DNA from: Aurantiochytrium sp. KH105
Lineage: Eukaryota; Sar; Bigyra; Thraustochytrida; Thraustochytriidae
Assembly: GCA_003116975.1 (NCBI GenBank)
Contig: BGKB01000041.1
Location: 310,001 to 374,000 of the forward strand
Reading direction: 5' to 3'
DNA: 64,000 nucleotides
The notes beneath the pieces were generated by a model. The model made no database searches. It was not told the DNA's origin and saw only the letters and a program-made list of their open reading frames with translations. Shown here one piece after another: positions 1 to 11,257 of the stretch. How positions within the stretch are numbered: the stretch's first letter is position 1; every line of letters begins with the position of its first letter. A program made the translations under genes and the position numbers.

Positions 1-542
1 TCCTCTTCTGCTCTTCTCCGCGGCGCAACTACAGCGCGTCTCTCCCGCTGCAGGCCGGCCAGCCAGCGAGGCCCCGCAGCGCCGCCATGCCGGCGGCAGC
101 GGGGCAGAGCGGCCGCGCCTGCCTGCCTCGGCTCCCGCGCAGGCCGAGAGCGGCTCCGGAGAAGTTCGCGCGGACCACGGCGACGCTTCGGCCTCGCGCT
201 CCGCAGCTGCAGCTGCTTGCTCTGCGCTGCGCTGCTCGGCGATCTATCTTCGCGCCCTCCATCCACCATCCACCTCGGCATCTCTCTCTCTCTCCGCAGC
301 TGGCCATGGTGGCCGTCCTCTGCGGTGCGCTCCCTGGCGGCTGCTGTCTTCCATTCCTTCCGCTTGCCGCCCCGCGCCTCGTCTGCGGAGCCGCGCGTCT
401 GCACGCCGCGGCGCGAGAGGACGAGGCGCCCGCGTCGGCGGTGCGGGCGGGATGCGCAGCGAGCGGACCCCAGCGAGACGTGAAGAAGGCGAGCAGGCAA
501 GGCGAGCGCGCGCAAGACGAGCCGACACGGGCGGGCGCCATT

Positions 543-630
543 TGCTTTCTTGCTTTCTCGCTTTCTCGCTTGCTTGCTGCTTGCTATCTTGCTTGCTATC
601 TTGCTTGCGTGCTCTCTCTCCCTCTCTCCT
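543..630. repeat. Degenerate CTTG/CTTT tetranucleotide tract
   Basis: The tract is built of CTTG and CTTT units (for example cttgcttgctatcttgcttg) and runs into a CT-rich stretch. Similar CTTG tracts lie in the leaders of the lipid kinase, RCC1-BTB and CCDC77/CCDC138-like genes. Confidence 0.7.
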
Positions 631-720
631 TGCCCGCTTCGACTTTTCTTTCGCGCAGAGCGAGGTTGCCGTCATCCGCGACCGTCAGGGCGCACACCTC
701 AGGGCGCGCGCGGATGGGTA

Positions 721-761
721 CACACCCACCCCATGCGCGCCCCGCGCATGGGGTGGGTGTG
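721..761. repeat. Perfect 19-bp inverted repeat with 3-nt loop
   Basis: The left arm cacacccaccccatgcgcg (721-739) is matched without error by the reverse complement at 743-761, separated by ccc. No coding sequence is supported here. It would form a very stable hairpin in either strand. Confidence 0.9.
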
Positions 762-1057
762 CGCGTGCGTGCGTGGGTTTCACGTTCTCACGTGGCGACG
801 CCGGGGGGGCGAGCTGGAAACGACGGGATGAGGTGGCTTTGGTGGGAGGGCTAGATCAGATGCTTTGGGCGCCTGGCGTCGACGCGATGGAGGCGAGGCA
901 GGTCAGGCTGGGAATGCCGGCCTTCGGACTTGGGGTTGGTCTTGCTTACCTGCTTGCCTGCTGCGCGCTGCACACGAAGGGAGAGACACCACGCGCGTGA
1001 CGTATCATCATTCATGGCATAAGCGAGCCATAACGTATAACAACAACACAACACAAC

Positions 1058-1101
1058 TAGGCCTAGCTAGGCCTAATAACACGGGCAGAGTAGTAGGCCT
1101 A
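1058..1101. promoter_or_regulatory. Three TAGGCCTA palindromes upstream of the roadblock-like gene
   Basis: Copies lie at 1058-1065, 1068-1075 and 1094-1101, 101-144 bp before the ATG at 1202. The first two are arranged as one 18-bp palindrome (taggcctagctaggccta). The octamer recurs elsewhere in the window only outside coding sequence. A promoter role is inferred from position and recurrence. Confidence 0.4.
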
Positions 1102-1201
1102 CGACATGGTCCGCCGCCGCGACGCCGAGCACTGCGGCGCAGCGTGACCAGCCCGACAGAGGCGGAAACGAAGCACCTGCTGGCAACGGCCGCGGGTCGC
1201 G

Positions 1202-1951
1202 ATGAGTTCCTCGTGCTGCCAGCGGCGCGGGCTGCTGGCGCCCGCCGTGCGCGCGCTCCTGGACGAAAAGCTCGCCGCGGCCACGACCAAACTGCCGGCC
1301 TGCGCCTCCATGATCACCCTCGCCGCGGCCGACGGTCGCCTCCTCGCGTACTGGGCGCAGGAGGACCTCGGCGAGGCAGACGACCTGCTGCAGTCGCGAG
1401 AGGCCGCTGCACGCCAACGCGAGCATCAGCGTCATCCCGGCGCCTCGGCAGCCCCCGGCACGAGCGTTGCTAGCAAGGACAAGAAAAAACGAAAGAAACC
1501 GGCAAAGACCGAGCCGGATGACACCAACTCTTTCCTGCACGTTCTTGGTGCCCTGCAGCTAGCGTCCATCCGCTTTGGTACGTCGCATTGCATATTATTT
1601 GGGCTCAAAAAAACATGCGCATCGAGAGCCACAATGTCACTCACATCGCTTCAACCAATAAAGCCAACACACTCCAGGTCTCTGAGTGCCCTGTTTTGCA
1701 TGTCAAAGGTGACCGCATTGTCTTCTCGTGCTACGCAGTAGCCGACAATCAGGTGAGTTTCTTAGTCATTCCTTCGCTTGTCTCCAGGTCTCTGATTTAC
1801 TCATAATTTTGCTTGCACGCATTAGATTTTGGCTCTTTATAGTAGCCCCAAGTCCGGCACTGTTTCGCACTTTGATACGACCAAGCTCGACACAGCCATT
1901 CAGCCTATCCTTGACGACCTCGAGCTTGCTCTTCAAAATGTCCAATTGTAG
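1202..1951 (+). CDS. Small roadblock/LC7- or longin-like protein, three exons
   Basis: Three exons fit one 196-residue frame: 1202-1577, 1664-1752 and 1826-1951. Donors are gtacgt and gtgagt; acceptors are aataaag and gcattag; phases match (1, then 0). The predicted order is an N-terminal helix (AVRALLDEKLAA), a beta hairpin (ASMITLAAADGRLLAYW), a Lys-rich insert (KDKKKRKK), a helix (SFLHVLGALQLASI), more strands (DRIVFSCYAVADNQILALY) and a C-terminal helix (LDTAIQPILDDLELAL). That is the order of the roadblock/LC7 fold used by LAMTOR and dynein light-chain subunits. No family-specific signature is visible, so the assignment rests on fold pattern only. The first acceptor was chosen because the nearby CAG at 1675-1677 would give an immediate stop. 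The gene converges on the NCoR-like gene. Confidence 0.6.
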
Positions 1952-2183
1952 TTTCCTAGTGACCTTGTACTTCTAAAAAACAAAATTTGAATCAGAAAAC
2001 GATTTCATTCCTTTTCCCGGCCCAAAGGCAACAAATTTTTCCAGATTTCCTCGCATGAAAAACGTGCGACCCTGTTGCCTGCCCTCTTGCTGCCAGCTTG
2101 GTCTGCTGAAATGTGGACACCTTACACTTTGTGTTTTCCATCAAGTTCTTTCAGTGAAATATAGTTTGCGTATTGCTACAGGG

Positions 2184-2817
2184 CTAGCGGTGTTGTGGTT
2201 GCTGTTGCTGTTGCTGCCGTTGTTGCTGTTGCTGAAGCTGTTGAAGCTGCATTAGAATTTGAGGATCTTGAAGAAGTCGGTCCAAATCCGCTTGCGACAG
2301 CTGCGGTGGAATCTGTGTTTGTTGTTGTTGTTGTTGTTGCTGCTGCTGCTGTTGCTGTTGAGGTTGTTGTTGCTGCTGCTGCGGCTGCTGCAGTCGTTGA
2401 GCAGCCATCATGGCATGCATCTGTTGCTGCTGCGCCTGATGAGGCTGTTGCTGTGGCTGTACAGAGAGGGACGGGTGCTGAACGAGTCCTGCTTGGGACA
2501 GAGGCTGCTGCCGTTGTTGTTGTTGCTGCTGCTGCTGCTGCTGGTTGCCGTTCTGCAATTGATGCTCTTGGACAAGCTTTTCTAAGCCGTCTGCAATTTC
2601 AGCACTATTGGACGGATTCACTGAGGCCAGAAGCTGTTCTGCTTGGGTGTGGGTGACAATGTTCAATTTCATGGCCTCTGTCAAAGAGTTGATAATGCGA
2701 TGATTATCGCGTTGAGTAGTTTGACTTTGCTGCTGCTGCTGCTGCCGCTGTTGTTGCTGCAATTGTTGTTGCTGCTGTTGCTGTTGCTGCTGCAGTTGCT
2801 GTTGTTGCTGGAGATAT

Positions 2818-2861
<44 letters not shown>

Positions 2862-3157
2862 CTGCTTCATCTGCTGAATGAGACTCTTTATATCCTCCAA
2901 GTCCAGCTCTCCTTCGCGCAAATACTTGGCCACCTGAGCGACCTTGTCCTCCTCCCCAAAGAATTGACCGAGCTCCTTCAGCACCTCGTCAATCTGCCGT
3001 GAGCGCTCCGCATTGGCTTGCTCCTGGATAAGCCGCTCCATAATGCTCTTAATATCGTTGGTGGAAAATCCGTGGCTCGAGAGTAACTCGAACAAGGCTT
3101 GAGGGTTGTTGCCGAGACGCATGACCTCCTCTTCCAGCTGCGCAGTAGTCATTTGAG

Positions 3158-3206
<49 letters not shown>

Positions 3207-6200
3207 AGCCGCTGGCTGACGTTGCGCGGTGCCTTGGTCGCGTCGCCTCGCTTCCTCATCCTTTTGCAGTGCTTCAACAAATTGCTTCAGTTGCGCCTCG
3301 GTGAGATGTTTCTCCTGAAACATCTTATCAATTTGCGTCTCAGAGATTTCGCCAGCCTTGTAGCATTCAACGAACTTCTGCAGCACATCAGGAGGTAAAA
3401 GTTCTTCGTTCGACTGAGACGAAGAGGTAGAGTTGGAAGACGCTTGCTGCTGCTGTTGTGCTTGACCTTGCTGCGACATCGTGGGTTGGCCGACTGCTGC
3501 AGATGGCTCCTTCTTTAAGACCCCCACTTGTTGCTGTTGCTGTGGCTGTTGTTTTTGTTTTTGCTGTTGCTGCGTCTTTACATTCACTGAACCCGCAGAG
3601 GCAGTCCCAGTAGCAGAAGCAGCATTTGCCTCTGCGTCCTTGACATTCCCAGCATTGACTATGTTCCCCAAGGTGGTCTCAATCGCCCGTCGGTTCTCGT
3701 TGAGTTGTTCGCGCTCGGCATTCTGCATGGTTCTCAACTCCCTGAGGTGATCCTGAAGTTCCGTCTCTAACTTTTTGATCTCCTCCGGCCGGAAGTTTGC
3801 CTGTTTTTGCTCTGCAACGCGCTGTTCAAATACGAGCTGAAGACGCTTCAACTGAACTTCATGCGATAGCGCTTGAGAACGCATAAGTTCGTCCACCTTG
3901 TCACGAAGCATCGTCAGATTCTTTAAAGTAGGATTCGCAGTAGTCTCGTGCATCGCTGCTTGGAACTCGTGCGCAATTTTTTGGTACTGGAGAAGAGTCG
4001 TGTTCTGGGAATCATGTGACTCCGCCGACACTGATCCCTTTTGAGACTGTGCTGCATCATGACCGGCACCGGCACCGGCACTTGCACCGGCGTCAGATCC
4101 GGCTGCTGTCCGCTCATGCACCAAAAGCTGATCCACTGCGATCTCAATCTGATGCAGGAAATCAGAAATTTGGCGAGCCTGGAACTGGTCCAGATTCATC
4201 TTCGTAGCCGCCTGCTGAATCTGCGTGTGCAGCTGCTGCAACGACTTCGCATCACGATTTGCCGACGCAGTCTTTGCAGCTTCAAAAAAGGCATGCAAAA
4301 GACTCTCGAACTGAAAGCCTGCGGTGGCCGCTGCCCCGCCTGCCGCGGCGGCTGCCGCCCCGGCAGGAGCACTATTCTGTTTCGAGCTAGGACCTGAAGG
4401 CTGCCTTGAGGGAACGCCGGCCGCCGCACCTCCGGTGGCCGCCGCGTTTGCAGCGTGTTGCGCGACAATCTCGTCAAAACCGTGCCGAGCCTTGTAATTT
4501 TGGTAATAATTCTTGAGCTGTTGAATCGTTTTGGTCGGGACGAGCTCCTGCAGCATCTTCCAGTCCTTGCCATACTTGCGCAGGCAGTCGATGTAGACCT
4601 CGCTTTCGCTGGACGTCCACGTCCCGCGTTTCGTCCCGCTACTTGTCGCGGCTGGTGTTGTCGTTGATGATGATGATGATGATGTCGCTGTCGCCACACG
4701 GGCGTTCGCCCCAGCTCCGGCCCCTGCTCCCAGTCCCGCACCAGCTTTGACACTTGCAGTAACAGGGCCGGCGCCAGAAGTGGCGCTGGGACCAGACGCA
4801 GTCCTTGCCACACTCATGCCTGCAGCATTTGCAGCAGTGCGCCGAGGCACTGCCACACTAGCTCCAGCCCCAGCCACTGCGGGAACCTCGCCGCTCGTCG
4901 TCGCAGAGGCCATGGCCGACGATGTTGCCCCAGCAGTAGCCACGGCGGCAACGGGCAGACGAGGGGGACGCACCTCGGGAACCTTGTGACGTGAACGAAT
5001 ATCGATGCTGCTGTACCGGTTTTCACCCAAAAGACGACCGAGCGGGGGGTTCACGCCCACCTGCACAACTTCGTCCTCGTCGTCTTGGTCGTGATCACCC
5101 CGCTTGCCGCGTTTCTTGCCCTTTTTGGTCTTGTTAACCAGCGGCGTATCTTCGGAAAGGCTCGGAGACGGTGGCACCGCCGGACGCTTTTGCTCCTCGT
5201 CGCTCTGTTGCCGCCGCACTTCGGCTTCCACGGATGCGGGGAGTTCAATCCCCAACGCGCGCGCAGCCACCTCTGTAAGCGTCCATTGCGGCTTGCGCTG
5301 CGTCTTGCGATGCATAAATTGCTCTTGCAACAGAATCTTGAAGTTGAATGAGCCCATCTTCTTCACACGATAATAAAACTCCACGCAGTCGCGGGTCGAC
5401 TTGTTGCGCAAAAACGTAGAGATCTTGTAAAAGTCCTTGGGGTACTGTAGAAACTTGTCCACGTAAATGAGCTTTTCGAGGTCTGTCCAGGGATTAACCA
5501 AAGTGTTTTGCATTGCCACGGCACGAGCGCAGTTGCAGCCCGAGAGCGTCGGCTGCTCTGCAGCGTCACCAGAAAGAGTCTCCCGCCCGGCTTGCATTTT
5601 CTCAGCCTTGTACACGGCGCCCACGGCGGAACACGGCACGTGGCCAGGTAAATCTGCGCAACGCGCGGGCATGCCGTCCGTTGTGAGCCGCGTCGTCTGC
5701 GTCTCGAACCGAGCAAGTCGCTGCGAACGTTCTGAGACAATCATGTCTGGCAGCGTGGCGGCATTGATTTGTCGCGTCTTTTCGCGTGCCTCGGCCTCTT
5801 CCAGCTCCTTGAGGCGAGCCTGCGCTTCGTAGTCACTTCCAACAAAGTCACCGTGAATCGTCGTTGTACCGCGAGAAGGGTATCGGTGGGCCGGGTTGCC
5901 ATTGCGCGTGCGTTTCGACGTCGAGGCATCGCGATCCGTCTCGGCGTTCATGATATTTGTCTTGTTGCCAGCGCCAGATGCTGCTCGGTTTGGTCCGCCG
6001 GCGCCCGGTCCCGTCGAGGCAGCGCCTTCCGAAGCGGCACGCGTTTGGCTTGAACGTTTACCGTCATACGCCGTCTGCAGATTCCGATATTTCACAAGAA
6101 GCTCACCCTGGTACCTCTTTTGCATAGCCAGGTCTACGGCAATCCGTGCCTTTAGCTGCGGAAGCTTGCGCGCAAAGCTTTGCGCGTTCTCCTCCCAACA

Positions 6201-9200
6201 GGGCGCCTCGTCAGGGCTGCTGTAGAGAGGGAGGCTACCGGGAAAGTTATGTTTCGAATACAGTTCTTGCAGCGCATTCAGTTTACGGATGGCAAGTGCC
6301 GCATTGCTTTCAGGCCGCACCTTGGACAGATCAAAGTTAAGATGTTCCAGAGGCTTGTGCGCCGCGCGCGCACGCTTGGCGTTTTCGCTTGCAAGCTGAA
6401 TACACAGTTCATCGAATTCGGGACTTCCGCTCATCGGCGGTACAACGGGAGAGGGGTGGGCCCCAATGTCTTCGTCCTCGTCGCGATCCGTGGCATCTGA
6501 CTCGTCAAGCTTGTGTTTCTGTGAGACGACCCGTTCGAGAGCCTTGCGTGTGCTGTCAATCTCCATTTCGAGAAGACGCAGAGATTCTGTGACAACTTCT
6601 TTCGACGGAAGCTTGCGCTTGCGGCGCTCGAGCTCGCGCTCCCGGGCAGTCTCTGCTTCACGTTCGCGTTCTCGTTCTTCCTCACGCCCTCGCGCACGGG
6701 CTGCCTTTTCGGCCTCTCGTTTCTTCGCCTCTGCCTCCTCCTTGGCGGCGGCGGCGACTGCAGCCGCAGTTGCCTCAGCGTCAGCCTTGGCCTTGGCCTC
6801 GGACACTTCCCGGGCCTTAATCTCATCGACTTCGTCTTTGCTTTTGGCTGCGACGGTCTTGGCCGCCAAAGTGGCTGATTCTTTGGATTCACTGGGCTCC
6901 TCTTTTGCTGATGGCGGAGCAGAAGAAGGAGGTGGTGGGGGCGGAGGAGGAGGAGGGGTAGGAGGCGGGGGCGGTGGCGACGCAGGTTGCGCCTCCTTTT
7001 CGTTTCCTTTTCCGGCAGCGCGCACAGCATTGGTTTCAGGCGCGGAAGCTTTGCTCTTGACGGGCTCCTTTACAGCGACGCTAGAGGTCTTGATCTTGGC
7101 AGGCTTGCTTGAGTCGGACGACGTGACAATGGGCTTGTTCAGGCTTTCGCTCTCCGCCTCACCCATGTCAACATCGCCTTGGTTTTCACTGGCGCCAGTC
7201 TTGGCCTTGGCCTCATCGGAAATTTCTGACGGTAGAGCGGCAGAAACCGTCGATGCAGGCGCTGAAGTATCGAGAGAAGCAGAAGGGTTAGTCTCTGAAA
7301 GTGAGCGACTCTTCTTCTTTCTCTTTTTGGCGAGCTTCCTGTCTGCAGTTTCCTCGTCGATATCCATGCTCGCTGCACCGGAGGCTTGCTCCTCCGTGCT
7401 CGCCGGCTTCGCAGCCTCCAAAAAGGTTGCTGGTGGTGGCGGCGTAGGCGGCGGAGGGGGCGGTGGTGGAGGGAGAGGGGACGCCGTCGAGGACAAGGGT
7501 GCCACTTGCTTCGTTTCAGCATTTTCTGCAGCATCCTTGGCTTTGTCACTCATTGCTTCGGGCTTGGATTCAAGAGCATCGCCAACGGCGGTTGTAATGC
7601 CGGAAGCAAGATCCGCCTCGGAAGGCGCTTCCTCGTCTCGCTCAGACATTGATCCGATACTATCTTTGCTTGAGCGGCGTCCCAGCTTACGCTTCTTGGA
7701 CTTTTTCTTTTTCTTGTGGTGCTTGCTAGAATGAGACTGTGAATCTTCATCTTCTGCAGGGTCGTGCGGTTCTGATGCTGCGGATGCCGAAGCGAGTTCT
7801 GATGCAGACACTGACGGAGACGCCGCTGCGACGGCAGAAGTGGCCGATTTCTCAGGGGTGGGCGCAGTCGATCCGCCATCACCTTCCTTCGCAACGGGCG
7901 CAGGAGCGGCCTCATCCTCGCTGCCCTCGCGGCTCCTCCTCTTGCGCATTTCATCCTTGTGCTTGTCACGCTTGCGCTTCTTTTTCTTCTTGAGCTTGCG
8001 CTCCTTCCTGCGATTCAAGCGCGCCTCTTCGTCCTCGTCCTCAGGTCCCATTTCGTCGCGAGTAACAGCGACCTTTTCCTTTTCTGCATGATCTGCCTCA
8101 GCTCCGCTTGCACGACGTGCGTCCGCCTTGTTACTGTTATTCTTCTTGCTCTTATTGTCTGCAGGGCTACTCGATGCGGAAGCGGCCTCTCGCGTGTCGT
8201 CCTTGCGCGGCGGGCTCTTCGTGTCGACCGACCTCGCATCATCCGCACCTTGGTTTGCCTTTGCTGGCACTGCAGACGCCTCGGACTCGGAAGCGGCAGG
8301 GGGCAATGCACTCGCAGAAGAGGTAGTAGCTGCTGCTGCTGTTCCCAGCGACGGAGGTGGAGAAGGCGGCGGCGGAAGAGGGCCACTCGCCGATGCACCA
8401 GTAGCAGAAGCGGCAACAGCCGCCGACGACGACGAAGAAGAAGACTCTGCTGTGCCAGTCGTTGACGATGACGGTGGTGGCAGCGGCGGCGATGCGACTG
8501 CTGGTGACGTCGAGTCATGCGACACCTTTGTCGCACTGCTGCTTTTCTCAGCACCAACAACGGCCTCGCTCGTGCCCTCCGCGTGCTTCTCCTTGCCCTT
8601 CTTCTTCTTCTTCTTCTTTGTCCTGTCCTTTTCTGAACCTTCTAATTTCGACACATGCCCGACGCCAGCATGCTCCTCGTCAGACACGTCGGAAATGTCA
8701 CTCACCTCGTCGGATTTGCTCGCAGCAGTAGCTGTCTTGGCTGTATCCTGATCAGTCGTGCTAGAAGACGTTTCATTGGCAATCTCCGCGGCTGCATTAG
8801 CCGTTTCTACGCTGGATGACAGCGGCAACTTGGCTGTTGGTGCTGCTACTGCCATTCTGCCCGCATCAGTCTTGGGAAGTAGCGAGGCCGGTGCTGCTGA
8901 TGCTGCTGTTCCTGAAGAGGATGCCGGCGTCTTTTTCGGCTTGAAGAGCGACTCACCGCTCGGAGGACTCGAATCAATCGTGCGCTTTTCTTCGGATGAA
9001 GAGGTCTGGCCAGCTGTCGCGGAAGCAAAGAAAGACTCTTTGGACTTCTTGCCGTCGGCCTTTTTGTCGCTGCCTGAGTTTGTGCGGGCTGCAAGGCCTT
9101 TGCCCCATCCAAAGGTTCCTGAACCTTGCGGGCTCCGCGCGCTGCCTACGGAACTCTCTGAGTTTTGTCGCTGCAACAGTCCATGCGGCGTGAAGAGACT

Positions 9201-9860
9201 GGTCGGCCCGGCGGGTTCCAAAGACGGACCCTCGCCGAGAAGTTCGTCGACAGCAGAGATGCGACGCATGAGTTTGGGCACGCCTCCTTCGACCAGGTCT
9301 TCGTCTTTGTGTTTCTCAGCATCCTCAGTCTTCTTCTCTGCGCTGGAGGACCCCGTGGAGAAGCTGCGTCCGCCATACCTAGGCGCGTGGCCGGCCCACG
9401 GATCGTGTCGGGGGGCGCTGTCCCAGGGCTTGCGCGGACTTCCCATGCCTGCACGGTGCCCGTGTGCAGCTCCGCTGCCGCTTGATCCCACGCTGGCGTC
9501 TCTGCGGAGCGGGGCCGGCATGCTTCCTGCAGGCGCGCCGGGCCCCGCGCCCCCGCCGCGCTCATGATTGGCATTGTTGTTATTATTGATATTATTGTTG
9601 TTGATGTTGTTGCTGGCGCTCGTGGCGCTGCCGGTGCTGCTGGCGGAGAACTTGCGCTCGCGGAACCGCTCGCGGCTGCCGCTGCCGGGGCCGCTGCCGG
9701 CGGCGCCGGCGGCGCCGGGGCCGGGGCCGGCGGNTGCGCCGCCGCCCGATCCGCCCGCGCTGCCGCCCCCGCGCGCGCCCGCGCCCGCGCCCTGCCCGTA
9801 CATCGCTCCCGCGCGCGCGCTGCGAGCGCGGCGCTTCTCGTCGTCAGGATTTTGGTGCAT
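2184..9860 (-). CDS. NCoR/SMRT-like co-repressor with two SANT domains and polyglutamine tail
   Basis: The gene is a single exon of 2558 residues. The ATG at 9860 (MHQNPDDEKRR) is the first in frame; the frame stays open further upstream without another ATG. SANT1 is at about residues 1455-1520 (NPWTDLEKLIYVDKF, then FLQYPKDFYKISTFL and CVEFYYRVKK). SANT2 is at about 1745-1805 (GTWTSSESEVYIDCL, then LKNYYQNYKARHGFDEIV). Both spacing and residues resemble NCoR/SMRT, whose first SANT region activates a class I HDAC and whose second binds histone tails. The N-terminal half is charged and Ser/Ala/Pro-rich, with Lys-rich nuclear signals, polyproline runs near 6940 and 7460, and a Glu/Arg coiled coil near residues 1030-1090. 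The C-terminal 340 residues are dominated by mixed CAG/CAA glutamine runs. A nuclear transcriptional co-repressor scaffold is the likely role. Base 9734 is n, so residue 43 is unknown. Confidence 0.85.
2190..3220 (-). repeat. Polyglutamine-encoding CAG/CAA repeat region
   Basis: On the + strand this appears as long CTG/TTG runs, for example 3163-3205 and 2820-2865. It encodes the Gln-rich tail of the co-repressor. Mixed CAG and CAA codons suggest the tract is maintained as protein, not only by DNA slippage. Confidence 0.9.
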
Positions 9861-10111
9861 CCGCGGCAGCTCTCCGGCGCCTTGGCCGCACTTGCGCCGC
9901 CGCGCGCGCACTTGCGCAGGCCGCGCCGCAAGTCGCCTATCCGCGCGCCGCAAGTCGCCTAAACGGCCGCCCTCGGTTTTTGCCGCCTCGCCGGGCCCAC
10001 AGCGCCCACCTTAACGCGCCGCACCCACGCGCCCCGCGCAGGAAATTCCATCCCGCATTCTGCGCCGGAACACCCGCCTTAAATGTTGCGGGCGACCAGG
10101 AGTTCATGGAC

Positions 10112-10119
10112 TAGGCCTA
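10112..10119. promoter_or_regulatory. TAGGCCTA box
   Basis: The context is gactaggcctacaacg, 252 bp upstream of the NCoR-like ATG. It is one of seven non-coding copies in the window; function is inferred. Confidence 0.35.
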
Positions 10120-10216
10120 CAACGATTCCGAGGCAAAAGATCGTGGTTATGTATACATACGTAGATGATGATGATGTTGATGATGGCGTTGTGGCGATGA
10201 TGATAATGATGACGAT

Positions 10217-10266
10217 GGACTGGCTGGCTAGCTGGGTGGCTGGGTGGCTGGGTGGCTGGCTGGGCG
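10217..10266. repeat. GGCTGGGT-type short tandem repeat
   Basis: Units of ggctgggt and ggctggct repeat about six times and follow an adjacent GATGAT-rich tract. Confidence 0.8.
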
Positions 10267-10330
10267 GCGAAAGAGAGAGTTCGAACCTTGGAGGTGGAGG
10301 TGGCGGTGGTGGTGGCTGAATTGTTCGGAT

Positions 10331-11257
10331 CTAGGAGGAGAGCAGAAAGTCTTGCCAGGTCGATGCCGTGATGGCGTGTTGGATCCCGCACAGTTCGCGC
10401 AGAGAGGCGTGCGTACCCGTGAGAATGTCTGTAGATCTCTTTGCTTGGGTGGCCATGATACAGTATTCGAGCCTTAATTCGCGAGATGTGCTCGAGGAGG
10501 TGACGTCGAGCACGTTTGATGACAGGAGTCGCAAGCGCTGCGTAGTGTACTTTTGATTCGGGTCCGCAGGCCCGAGCAAAGGGCTCCCGACGAAACCTTC
10601 TGTGATACAACGCACCTCGCCACGTGCGACGACAAGCGTGTAAGCTGGCTGACTCATGGAGGGTGGCATGATGTGCGCGTCGAGAAGCACGTCCATTGTT
10701 GGCGAGACCGTCAAGAGCTCTACGACTCGCGCTCCCAGCGTTTGGGGGAGACTGCTCGTGTCGGGCTCGTATTCCTGCCAGGCCTTGAGCACGAGATCCT
10801 GCATGACGGCGGCGACACGGATCGCAGTATCATTGCTGACGGGGCCTGGCTCGTTCACGAGCGCTTTCATGGCAACAGAAGCTTGGCCTAGCTGTCTCGC
10901 GCCGCTTTGGACCGAGACGATATGGATAGCTCCCGCACGCACATTGCGCAAGAAGTCGCTCGCAGCTTCGTTGGAGGGCACGAGTCCAGCAACCTCACTC
11001 GAGACGCTGCCTTGCGCGATTGGCTTTATCGGCGTTCGTTTCGCAGTATTTTGCTGCGAGACGCCTGCGCTGCCGTCCAGGGATTGGCTCGCGCCCGAAC
11101 TGCGCGTCCACGCGCTCCTCGCAAGCGCTCCAAGGACGACGAGCCCCAGGAGACCGAGTGCCAGCGTGGTCATGCCTGTCCGTCCAGGTTGGTCCTGGTC
11201 CAGGCCAAAGACTGTCCTCGACCATGTCTCGAGCCGCGCAACCGCGGCCTCCATCAT
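10331..11257 (-). CDS. Unknown protein with one N-terminal membrane anchor
   Basis: This is a single exon of 308 residues. ATGs at 11257 and 11254 (MMEAAVARLETW) are the first in frame. One hydrophobic span (TLALGLLGLVVLGALA, residues 31-46) follows a short polar N-terminus. The remainder is soluble, with helical segments (ASDFLRNVRAGAIHIVSV; DTAIRVAAVMQDLVLKAW) and a strand-rich C-terminal third (AYTLVVARGEVRCITEGF; TSRELRLEYCIMATQAK). This suggests a single-pass protein with a globular domain on one side of a membrane. I do not recognise the family. It is divergent to the lipid kinase at 12054, with about 800 bp between start codons. Confidence 0.65.
   Translation of the reverse strand: MMEAAVARLETWSRTVFGLDQDQPGRTGMTTLALGLLGLVVLGALARSAWTRSSGASQSLDGSAGVSQQNTAKRTPIKPIAQGSVSSEVAGLVPSNEAASDFLRNVRAGAIHIVSVQSGARQLGQASVAMKALVNEPGPVSNDTAIRVAAVMQDLVLKAWQEYEPDTSSLPQTLGARVVELLTVSPTMDVLLDAHIMPPSMSQPAYTLVVARGEVRCITEGFVGSPLLGPADPNQKYTTQRLRLLSSNVLDVTSSSTSRELRLEYCIMATQAKRSTDILTGTHASLRELCGIQHAITASTWQDFLLSS

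Larger units (their letters stand above)
1..1201. other. Left-edge GC-rich region, no supportable gene
   Basis: Several frames stay open here on both strands, but the predicted peptides are Arg/Ala/Pro-rich, have no recognisable motif and look like products of high GC. The stretch holds a pyrimidine/CTTG-rich tract (543-630), a perfect 19-bp hairpin (721-761) and three TAGGCCTA boxes (1058-1101) just upstream of the next gene. It may include the 5' end or leader of a gene lying to the left. Confidence 0.5.
9861..10330. promoter_or_regulatory. Upstream region of the NCoR-like gene
   Basis: There is no gene here. The region has CACTTGCGC boxes (9889-9897, 9909-9917), a duplicated CCGCAAGTCGCCTA block (9921-9960) resembling sequence upstream of H2A.Z, a TAGGCCTA box (10112-10119), GAT-rich repeats (10163-10220) and GGCTGGGT repeats (10217-10266). 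It separates the start of the co-repressor from the 3' end of the next minus-strand gene. Confidence 0.45.

Noticed and set aside
87-1000. Plus- and minus-strand open frames at the left edge
   Set aside because: Arg/Ala/Pro/Cys-rich peptides typical of GC-rich non-coding DNA; no domain, no splice logic, and a simple repeat runs through them.
6466-7734. Ser/Ala/Gly-rich plus-strand frame of about 420 codons inside the NCoR-like gene
   Set aside because: It is the complement of Glu/Lys/Pro low-complexity coding sequence and has no independent support.
10270-10300. tRNA T-arm-like sequence gagttcgaacct
   Set aside because: No acceptor stem, D-arm or anticodon arm can be folded around it; no tRNA is supported anywhere in the window.
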